A stretch of DNA of 9,691 nt from assembly GCA_003562535.1 (NCBI GenBank), contig PWUP01000061.1, positions 1-9,691 on the forward strand, written 5' to 3'. Of the stretch, positions 1-6,489 are shown piece by piece; the stretch's first letter is position 1; every line of letters starts with the position of its first letter. The position numbers and the translations under genes are program-made. The notes beneath the pieces are model-generated. The model saw only the letters and a list, made by a program, of their open reading frames with translations, did not search any database and had not been told where the DNA came from. Source of the stretch: Gammaproteobacteria bacterium (lineage in GTDB: Bacteria > Pseudomonadota > Gammaproteobacteria > Competibacterales > Competibacteraceae).

Positions 1-1215
1 CCAGCCGAATAGCAGTGCGCCTAATCCGGCAATCCACGGCGCAATGAGTAAAGTGGGCAGCATCGGTACGCTTAGATACTTAACCAGCAGGGCAGCACCA
101 TACGCGCCTAAACCAAAATAGGCGGCATGACCGAAGGAAATCATCCCACCGGGACCGAGCAGAAAATGCAGACTGGCCGCAAACAGTGCGGCAATGAAAA
201 CATCCACCATCAGCACTAGCACATACCCTTGGGTTAACCAAGGCAGTGCCACCAGACCGGTTAATAGAGGTAGCCACAGCATGAGACTGAGCCGACTCGG
301 TAAGCGTAAGTGCGGAGCAGGCGGACCGGTAGGCGGGATGGCCGATTCAGGTTTGCCCAGCAAACCTTGAGGACGCACAATGAGGACAACCGCCATGACT
401 AAAAACAGCAGCGCTAAAGTCAATGTTGGAAAGACTAAAATACCAAAAGCGTTTAATTGCCCCACTAATACGGCGGCCAGAAACGCGCCCAGAATGGAGC
501 CTAAGCCGCCGATCACGACGATGACAAAGGCCGTTGCGATGATATTAATATCGAGCAGGGTATCCGCGCCGCCTTTCGGTAATTGCAGTGCTCCGCCCAG
601 GCCGGCCAGTAAGGAGCCTAAAAAAAACACTGTGGTGAACAGTCGGGTTTGATTCACACCCAGTGCAGCGACCATTTCCCGATCTTGCGTGGCCGCCCGC
701 ACCAAAATGCCCCAGCGGGTACGCTGGAACAGCCACCATAACGCCAGTAGTAATAACGGTGTGATGGCAATCAGAAACAGATCATAACTGGGCAGATAAT
801 GACCGGCGATGAACACAGCTCCGTCCAAACCGGGCACCTGCGGCCCCAGCCGGTCTTCAGGCCCCCATATCCATAACACTGCGTCTTGTATGACCAGCAC
901 GACCCCGAAAGTGGCCAGTAATTGGAATAATTCTGGGGCGTGATAAATGCGCCGCAAAATTAAATATTCCACCAGTACGCCGATCAGCCCGACGGCTACC
1001 GCGGCCAGCAGCACACTGACCCAAAAACCCAGAGCCCCGGCCGCCAGCCATTGATGCAACCACCACGCCAGATAAGCGCCTAGCATATAAAATGAACCGT
1101 GGGCAAAATTCACCACGCGGGTGACGCCGAAGATAATGGATAAACCGACCGCCACTAAAAACAGCGCAGCAGCACTGGCCAGACCGGTAAGGCTTTGAAT
1201 CAGGATAATGCTCAT
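1..1215 (-). CDS. Fused LivH-LivM-type ABC importer permease (3' end off the window)
   Basis: This is an inner-membrane permease of the HAAT (branched-chain amino acid) ABC importer family, which passes solute from a periplasmic binding protein into the cytoplasm. The frame is open for 405 codons from the ATG at 1215 to base 1 with no stop, so the C-terminus is missing. Residues 1-285 are LivH-like: the N-terminal signature VVNFAHGSFYMLGAY lies at 34-48, an EAA-type cytoplasmic loop starts near 174, and the typical LivH ending RPQGLLGK lies near 281-288. A proline-rich linker (about 289-310) follows, and then LivM begins, with its signature GGMISFGHAAYFGLGAY at 356-372. In most relatives these are two separate genes. 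An internal ATG (282-280) has no Shine-Dalgarno sequence before it, which argues against a hidden LivM start. AGGA lies 8 bases before the 1215 start. The substrate cannot be read from sequence; branched-chain or other amino acids, amides or urea are all possible. Confidence 0.9.
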   Translation of the reverse strand, partial: MSIILIQSLTGLASAAALFLVAVGLSIIFGVTRVVNFAHGSFYMLGAYLAWWLHQWLAAGALGFWVSVLLAAVAVGLIGVLVEYLILRRIYHAPELFQLLATFGVVLVIQDAVLWIWGPEDRLGPQVPGLDGAVFIAGHYLPSYDLFLIAITPLLLLALWWLFQRTRWGILVRAATQDREMVAALGVNQTRLFTTVFFLGSLLAGLGGALQLPKGGADTLLDINIIATAFVIVVIGGLGSILGAFLAAVLVGQLNAFGILVFPTLTLALLFLVMAVVLIVRPQGLLGKPESAIPPTGPPAPHLRLPSRLSLMLWLPLLTGLVALPWLTQGYVLVLMVDVFIAALFAASLHFLLGPGGMISFGHAAYFGLGAYGAALLVKYLSVPMLPTLLIAPWIAGLGALLFGW

Positions 1216-1254
1216 GCCCAGCGTCCTGAGTGGCTAAGACCCGCCCCGAGCGAG

Positions 1255-1899
1255 TTAAGAGGACAGTGCCACGTCATACTGAATGCTCACAATCACATCA
1301 TTACGTAATGTCACTTGGTGGCCTCGGCGGCGGCGCTCATCGGTGGTATAGCTTAACGTGGTTTCAATGCCCTGGCGGGTGCGGCGCAGTTGTTCACTGT
1401 CCGGTTCACCCCAGGTCATCAGGATTTCGTCATACAGCATGCCTGGGGCAATCACTCCCTGTAGATAATGCCGCCGGAAGGTGTCATGGATTGCAGTAAC
1501 CCGATTGTTGACCGTATGGATCTCGGCACGGTAGGTCATGCCACGCAATACGGGTAATTCAAACACATAACGGGCACGAATGCCCGAATGCTCTTGATCT
1601 TCAGGTTCACCTAAGAGGTGTTCAACCTGGCTGATCGGGCTGTTTAAACGAATCTGATTGGCGATTTGGGCGATGCTCAGCCAGTCATGGGGATGATCTG
1701 AGGTTAATGGTCGCCCGTCAGGTCGCGGTGTGCTGGGTGTTGGTGCCGACTGGTCGGGGCGCACTGGGCAAGGTGTGTCACGAAACGTAATGTTCCCATG
1801 CTCATCCTCGCAGCGAAATACGGCTTGGCTGATCATCGGCACGGTGATTAACAACGCAGCACACAGTAGCTTCAGTCGATGGATTAACAGCGATCGCAT
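1255..1899 (-). CDS. Secreted DUF4124-type protein with two BamE-like motifs
   Basis: A predicted exported protein of 214 residues, function unknown. Residues 1-26 form a signal peptide (basic start, hydrophobic stretch from about 9 to 23, likely cleavage after SQA at 24-26). The mature protein opens with FRCEDEHGNITFRDTPC (28-44), matching the DUF4124 pattern, with cysteines 30 and 44 that could pair. A proline/threonine-rich linker (about 45-66) leads to a C-terminal part with two similar segments, ISQVEHLLGEPEDQ (89-102) and MLYDEILMTWGEPDSE (154-169). Both resemble the 'helix, then G-x-P' motif of BamE/SmpA-like small envelope domains. I chose the ATG at 1899 because the signal peptide begins there and the upstream stop ends two bases before it. 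A longer frame opens at 2094 but would run through the binding-protein gene. Ribosome binding is weak, so translation is probably coupled to the gene before. It sits between the binding protein and permease, an unusual place. Confidence 0.8.
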   Translation of the reverse strand: MRSLLIHRLKLLCAALLITVPMISQAVFRCEDEHGNITFRDTPCPVRPDQSAPTPSTPRPDGRPLTSDHPHDWLSIAQIANQIRLNSPISQVEHLLGEPEDQEHSGIRARYVFELPVLRGMTYRAEIHTVNNRVTAIHDTFRRHYLQGVIAPGMLYDEILMTWGEPDSEQLRRTRQGIETTLSYTTDERRRRGHQVTLRNDVIVSIQYDVALSS

Positions 1900-1900
1900 T

Positions 1901-3097
1901 TTACTCGCTGGGGCGTCGCTGGCGTGCAGTCGCTTCATCAGGTAAGTAATCGTTACCGTACGCATAAAACCAATCGACCATAACTCCACGACCCTCTTGT
2001 AAGGCAGTACGACCGACAAAAGCGCCCATAGTAGCTTGATGATCCCCTGCTCGGAACCGGATTGGCCCCAGTGGTGAGTCAAATTCAATGCCACGAGCCG
2101 CTGCCACTAAGGCTTCAGTATCAGTGCTGCCTGCGGCTTCGATAATCGCGGCAATGGCCAGTAAGGTGTTATAGCCTACGATGGAGCCGAGGCGCGGATA
2201 GTCATTAAAGCGCGCCTGATAGGCGGCAACAAAGGCGTTATGTTCGGGAGTGTCAATGGCGTACCACGGATAACCCGTGACAATCCAACCTTCGGGGGCT
2301 TCGTTTTGCAGCGGATCGAGGTACTCGGGTTCGCCGGTCAATAAACTCACCACCTCGCGCCCAGCAAACAAACGCCGTAAGCGGCCCTCACGCACCAGAC
2401 GGGCAAGGTCAGCGCCAAAGGTTACGTTAAAAATCGCTTCTGGATCAGCGGCCAGCAAGGCTTGCACCTCGGCACCGGCATCAATTTGTCCCTGAGCCGG
2501 CCATTGTTCGGCAATAAACTCCACATCAGGACGACGTTGTTGCAACAGTTTTTTGAATGCCGCAACGGCATCTTGGCCGTATTTATAATTGGGTGCAATC
2601 GTTGCCCAGCGGGTAACGGGTAATTCAGCCGCCTGCTCAGCCAGCATAGCGGCCTGCATATAAGTGCTTGGGCGCAAACGAAAGGTGTAGCGGTTGCCAC
2701 TGTCCCAAGTCAGGGCATCGGTCAGGGGTTCAGCGGCCATAAAAAACACCCGGCGTTGGCGCGCATAATCGGCTACGGCTAATCCGACATGGGAGAAAAA
2801 GGTACCGGCCAATAACACTACGCCTTCGCGGCTGACCAGTTCTTCGGCAATGCGCACAGCATGACCCGGTCGTCCGCCATCATCACGCGAGATGACCTGC
2901 ACCGGGCGGTTAAGTACCCCGCCCTCGGCATTAATGTGTTCGACCGCAAGCTGCCAGCCGTTGCGATAGGGTAAAGTAAAAGCGGGTAGAGTGGTGTAGC
3001 TGTTCAGCTCACCAATACGGATCGGCTCTGCGGCCTGAACCCATCCGGCGGTGAATACACCGGCTAACAATAATCCCACGTAGCGCATCAGCCTCAT
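1901..3097 (-). CDS. Periplasmic substrate-binding protein of a LivK-type ABC importer
   Basis: A 398-residue type I periplasmic binding protein (Peripla_BP_6 / Leu-Ile-Val-binding family) that captures the solute and delivers it to the permease encoded downstream. Residues 1-22 are a signal peptide, with probable cleavage after VQA (20-22). The first lobe shows the family pattern of a Pro/Tyr-rich strand followed by NGWQLAVEHINAEGGVLNR (46-64), then RDDGG (about 70-74). Further family landmarks are APNYKYGQDA in the middle and a C-terminal GPIRFRAGDHQA segment. The size is normal for the family. The start at 3097 is preceded by AGGA about 12 bases upstream; the ATG at 3088 (Met4) is a less likely alternative. 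It is the first gene of the minus-strand importer operon. LivK is the obvious template, but homologues bind many amino acids, amides, urea and aromatic acids, so the ligand is not assigned. Confidence 0.9.
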   Translation of the reverse strand: MRLMRYVGLLLAGVFTAGWVQAAEPIRIGELNSYTTLPAFTLPYRNGWQLAVEHINAEGGVLNRPVQVISRDDGGRPGHAVRIAEELVSREGVVLLAGTFFSHVGLAVADYARQRRVFFMAAEPLTDALTWDSGNRYTFRLRPSTYMQAAMLAEQAAELPVTRWATIAPNYKYGQDAVAAFKKLLQQRRPDVEFIAEQWPAQGQIDAGAEVQALLAADPEAIFNVTFGADLARLVREGRLRRLFAGREVVSLLTGEPEYLDPLQNEAPEGWIVTGYPWYAIDTPEHNAFVAAYQARFNDYPRLGSIVGYNTLLAIAAIIEAAGSTDTEALVAAARGIEFDSPLGPIRFRAGDHQATMGAFVGRTALQEGRGVMVDWFYAYGNDYLPDEATARQRRPSE

Positions 3098-3139
3098 CTC
3101 AATGTTACGTCCTGCGGTGAAGGGACACCAGTGGAGTTC

Positions 3140-3167
3140 ATTCTAAAGTGAATCACGCTGACTGCAA
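3140..3167 (-). promoter_or_regulatory. Candidate sigma-70 promoter for the importer operon
   Basis: Reading the minus strand, TTGCAG (3167-3162) lies 16 bases before TAGAAT (3145-3140). The -10 matches the consensus at five of six positions and the -35 at three. Transcription would begin near 3133 and give a leader of roughly 36 bases before the binding-protein start at 3097. This is a by-eye match only. Confidence 0.45.
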
Positions 3168-3195
3168 CCGCAATGTGCGGGTTTTTAACGTAGGC

Positions 3196-3225
3196 TGTCC
3201 ATAAACCGCCATTGGGTTTTATACT
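3196..3225 (+). promoter_or_regulatory. Candidate sigma-70 promoter for the EF-G-like/prfB/lysS gene run
   Basis: TATACT (3220-3225) matches the -10 consensus at five of six positions. The region expected for the -35 holds only a poor match (TGTCCA, 3196-3201, 18-base spacer), so strength or activator need cannot be judged. Transcription would begin near 3232, leaving a leader of about 38 bases to the ATG at 3270. The two promoters in this 172-base divergent gap are back to back and do not overlap. Confidence 0.35.
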
Positions 3226-3269
3226 GAGAGCTTATTCAGACCGCAAATAATGATCGGAAGGCGAGAAGT

Positions 3270-5318
3270 ATGATGACTTACACCAGTGAGGCTATTCGCA
3301 ATGTGGCTTTGATCGGTCACGGTGCTTCAGGCAAAACCACCCTAGTTGAGGCGTTGTTGCATCAGGTCGGCGTGATTGGCCAAATCGGCAGCGTTGAAAA
3401 AGGTAACACAGTATGTGATTACGATCCCCAGGAGAAAGCGCACCAACACTCTCTCGAAACGGCTATCGTACAGTTTGACTACCAAGATACCCATATTAAT
3501 TTACTCGATACTCCAGGTTTTCCAGATTTCGTAGGGCCGGCGATCAGTGCCTTATCGGCTGTTGAAACTGCTGCCGTAGTGATTAACGCCCAGACCGGTA
3601 TTGAAACCATGACGCGGCGCATGATGGAGTACGCGCAAGAGCGTGGACTGTGTCGTATGATCATTATTAATAAAATTGATCAGGACAATATTGATCTGCA
3701 AGGTTTAGTCGCCGAAATTCAACAGACCTTTGGCAGCGAGTGTTTGCCCATCAATCTGCCGGTGGATAACGCGGCGGCGGTGGTGGACTGCTTTTTTAAC
3801 CGCCAAGGCCAGAGTGACTTTGGCGATGTGGCCAGCGCTCACACCACGATTATTGATCAAGTGGTTGAAGTGAACGAAGCGTTGATGGAGCTGTATCTCG
3901 AAGCCGGGGACGATAATGTAGACCCCGATAAGCTGCACGATACGTTTGAGCAAGCCTTGCGTGAAGGACATTTAATTCCCATTTGCTTTGTTTCCGCCCG
4001 TACTGGTGCCGGTTTACCCGAGTTACTGGAGTTATGCGTTAAGTTATTGCCTTCGCCATTGGAGGGTAACGCCGAGCCGTTTTATCGCGGTGAAGGAGCC
4101 GAACCGGAGTTATTTTATCCCGCACCCTATGCGGATGCTCATGCTATTGCCCACGTCTTTCGTCTGACGATAGACCCCTTTGTTGGCAAACTGGCCGTGT
4201 TCCGAGTGCATCAGGGTACGATCACTAAAGACAGTCAGTTATTCATCGGGGATGCGCGTAAGCCGTTCAAAGTCGGTCATCTCTTGCGGGTACACGGCAA
4301 AGACACTTCCGATATGGAGCAGGCGCTGCCAGGGGATATCTGTGCGGTCGCTAAGGTCGATGAGATTTACAACGGTGCCGTGATTCATGACTCACATGAT
4401 GAGGATCATGTCCATCCCCGCGCTTTGCCTTATCCTGTGCCGTTATTTGGGCTGGCGGTCAGTTCACAAAATCGCGGTGATGAGCAAAAATTATCCGATA
4501 CCCTGAATAAACTCACCGAAGAAGATCCGTGTTTACAGCTTGAGCATAACCAAGCCACTCGTGAAACCGTACTGCGCGGCTTAAGTGAGCTGCATTTGCG
4601 GATTGCCTTAGAGCGTATGCGCGAGCGCTACCGTTTAGAGGTGAGTACCCGAACGCCGAAGATTGCCTATCGTGAAAGTATTCGCAGCACGGCTGAAGGG
4701 CATCATCGCCATAAAAAACAGACCGGCGGGGCCGGTCAGTTCGGTGAGGTCTTTCTGCGGGTGGAGCCGTTGGAGCAAGGGGCTGGGTTTGCATTTGCCA
4801 GTGAGGTTGTCGGTGGGGCTATCCCGACCTCATTAATTCCTGCGGTGGAAAAAGGCATTCGCGATGCCTTACAGCAGGGTGCCATTGCTGGTTATCCCAT
4901 TCATGATGTGCGAGCGGTGGTCTATGATGGCAAACACCACCCGGTGGATTCCAAGGAAGTCGCGTTTTCCACAGCCGGACGGGAAGCGTTTTTTGCTGCG
5001 ATGCGTAAAGCCAAGCCGGTGGTCTTGGAACCGATCGTGCGGATTCAGATCGAAGCCCCTGCGGATGCCATGGGGGCGCTGGCCGGGGATCTGTCCAGCC
5101 GACGGGGCCGAGTGAATGGTTCAGAAATGACCGCCAACGGCCATATTTTAATCGATGGGTTGGTGCCGTTAGCCGAAATTGACGGTTACGCCTCGCAGTT
5201 GACCTCGCTGACCGGTGGAGCGGGCAGTTATTCCATCGAATACAGCCATTACGATCCTGTCCCTGCGGATATTCAACAGCGACTCTCTGATGCGTATCAG
5301 TCACCTGATGCAACGTAA
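3270..5318 (+). CDS. Elongation factor G-like GTPase, EF-G2 class
   Basis: A 682-residue translational GTPase with the full five-domain EF-G plan. It expectedly acts on the ribosome in the cytoplasm. G1 is GHGASGKTT (16-24), G3 DTPGF (80-84), G4 NKID (134-137) and G5 SAR (242-244). Domain II spans about 285-385, domain III about 395-465, domain IV begins near YRESIR (467-472) with KKQTGGAGQFG (482-492), and domain V spans about 583-660. It differs from housekeeping FusA in two GTPase sites. Switch I reads HQHSL (58-62) where EF-G has RGITI, and the residue after DTPG is Phe84 instead of the catalytic histidine. These fit the EF-G2/EF-G-like subfamily, whose exact role is unsettled. Histidine 557 at the domain IV tip (HHPVDS, 556-561) is kept. 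GGAAGG at 3256-3261 lies 8 bases before the start. prfB follows after 30 bases, so co-transcription is likely. It is not the main fusA, which normally sits in the str operon. Confidence 0.93.
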   Translation: MMTYTSEAIRNVALIGHGASGKTTLVEALLHQVGVIGQIGSVEKGNTVCDYDPQEKAHQHSLETAIVQFDYQDTHINLLDTPGFPDFVGPAISALSAVETAAVVINAQTGIETMTRRMMEYAQERGLCRMIIINKIDQDNIDLQGLVAEIQQTFGSECLPINLPVDNAAAVVDCFFNRQGQSDFGDVASAHTTIIDQVVEVNEALMELYLEAGDDNVDPDKLHDTFEQALREGHLIPICFVSARTGAGLPELLELCVKLLPSPLEGNAEPFYRGEGAEPELFYPAPYADAHAIAHVFRLTIDPFVGKLAVFRVHQGTITKDSQLFIGDARKPFKVGHLLRVHGKDTSDMEQALPGDICAVAKVDEIYNGAVIHDSHDEDHVHPRALPYPVPLFGLAVSSQNRGDEQKLSDTLNKLTEEDPCLQLEHNQATRETVLRGLSELHLRIALERMRERYRLEVSTRTPKIAYRESIRSTAEGHHRHKKQTGGAGQFGEVFLRVEPLEQGAGFAFASEVVGGAIPTSLIPAVEKGIRDALQQGAIAGYPIHDVRAVVYDGKHHPVDSKEVAFSTAGREAFFAAMRKAKPVVLEPIVRIQIEAPADAMGALAGDLSSRRGRVNGSEMTANGHILIDGLVPLAEIDGYASQLTSLTGGAGSYSIEYSHYDPVPADIQQRLSDAYQSPDAT

Positions 5319-5348
5319 CCCTGATTGTTAACTAAGGATCCACCCACG

Positions 5349-6447
5349 ATGCAGGAACTTAACCCTTATTTTGATCATATCCACAATTTACAGGGTCGCA
5401 GCGACGCCCTGAGGGGGTACCTTTGACTTCGAGACTAAGCAAGAGCGTTTAAGTGAAGTCCAGCGCGAGCTGGAACAACCGGATATATGGAATGACCCGG
5501 AGCGGGCGCAGGCTTTAGGGAAAGAACGCGCCCAACTCGAACAGGTGGTGCTGACCTTAAACGAGCTTGACCAGGCACTGGCCGACTCCCAAGAGTTACT
5601 GGAAATGATGGCGGCTGAACAGGACGATGCGGCGGTGGCCGCAGTAGCGGCCGATCTGCAGCGCTTTGAAAAACAGGTCGCGGATTTGGAATTCCGTCGC
5701 ATGTTTTCCGGCGAGTTGGATGCGGCCATCGCTTTTCTGGACATTCAAGCCGGTGCCGGTGGCACGGAAGCTCAGGACTGGGCCAATATGCTGTTGCGTA
5801 TGTATTTGCGTTGGACAGAAGCGCATGGGTTTAAAGCCGAGTTAATTGACGTTTCTGACGGTGAGGTTGCCGGGATTAAATCGGCGACCTTACGCATCGA
5901 TGGGGACTACGCTTACGGTTGGTTGCGTACCGAAACCGGCGTTCATCGTTTGGTGCGTAAATCACCGTTTGATTCCGGCAATCGTCGCCATACCTCATTT
6001 GCTGCGGTGTTTGTGGCACCAGAAATCGACGATGATATTGAGATTGAAATCAATCCAGCGGATTTGCGCGTGGATACCTATCGTTCCAGCGGTGCAGGAG
6101 GGCAGCACGTTAACCGCACCGACTCAGCCGTGCGCTTAACCCACTTGCCCACCGGCGTTGTCGCTGCCTGTCAAAATGATCGCTCCCAGCACAAAAATCG
6201 GGCGACGGCGATGAAGCAACTGAAATCTAAGCTCTACGAGCTGGAGTTGCAAAAACGTCGCAGTGAGGCTCAGGCGGTGGAAGACACCAAGGCCGATGTG
6301 GGCTGGGGCAGCCAGATTCGCTCTTATGTGCTTGATCAGTCGCGGATCAAAGATCTGCGCACTGGGATTGAGACCAGCAACACTCAAGCGGTGTTGGATG
6401 GCGATCTGGATGCGTTCATCGAAGCCAGCCTGAAAAGCGGGCTGTAA
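5349..6447 (+). CDS. prfB: Peptide chain release factor 2, read through a programmed +1 frameshift
   Basis: RF2 recognises UGA and UAA stop codons in the ribosomal A site and triggers release of the finished peptide. The coding sequence is 5349-5423 joined to 5425-6447: 25 codons, an in-frame TGA at 5424-5426, then a +1 shift into 340 further codons, giving 365 residues as in E. coli. The stop-recognition motif SPF is at 205-207 and the catalytic GGQ at 250-252, both at E. coli numbering. The residue at position 246 is serine; E. coli K-12 is known for a less active threonine there. AAGGA at 5334-5338 precedes the start by 10 bases. Level control is by autoregulation: when RF2 is scarce the ribosome pauses at the TGA and shifts frame. 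The gene is followed by lysS, the order found in E. coli. An annotation without the frameshift would start wrongly in the second frame. Confidence 0.97.
5412..5426 (+). promoter_or_regulatory. prfB +1 programmed frameshift site
   Basis: AGGGGG (5412-5417) is an internal Shine-Dalgarno-like stimulator, three bases before the slippery CTT (5421-5423) and the in-frame TGA (5424-5426) followed by C. Layout, spacing and codon number equal the classical E. coli site (AGGGGGTATCTTTGAC), with TAC in place of TAT. The shift moves the peptidyl-tRNA from CTT to TTT and continues at GAC (5425-5427). Confidence 0.97.
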
Positions 6448-6460
6448 TCCTTTCCTTTGA

Positions 6461-6485
6461 CTCCCCTCCTGCGCTGCAAGGGGGG
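6461..6485 (+). promoter_or_regulatory. Hairpin that covers the lysS ribosome binding site
   Basis: CTCCCCT (6461-6467) can pair with AGGGGGG (6479-6485) over seven positions with one G-U pair. Inside it TGC (6470-6472) can pair with GCA (6476-6478) round a three-base loop, leaving a two-base bulge. The right arm is the G-rich Shine-Dalgarno sequence of lysS, so folding would hide it and ribosomes finishing prfB could open it. There is no clean T-run directly after it, so it is not a typical terminator. The fold was found by eye. Confidence 0.45.
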
Positions 6486-6489
6486 CGGA

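Noticed and set aside
1891..1898. CGATCGCA at 1891-1898, part of a GCGATCGC octamer (as in cyanobacterial HIP1)
   Set aside because: It occurs once here, inside a coding region, and nothing else suggests a cyanobacterium; chance is enough.
1255..2094. A longer version of the DUF4124-type protein that starts at 2094 (279 codons)
   Set aside because: The extra 65 codons lie inside the binding-protein gene, and the export signal clearly begins at the ATG at 1899.
4819..5313. A 164-codon minus-strand frame opposite the EF-G-like gene
   Set aside because: It is antisense to a well-conserved gene (domains IV-V) and its product looks like low-complexity antisense reading with no family features.
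3270..5318. Calling this gene the housekeeping fusA or tetracycline-resistance tetM
   Set aside because: The GTPase motifs (DTPGF, HQHSL) and general sequence fit the EF-G2-like subfamily; there is no str operon context and no resistance-gene neighbours.
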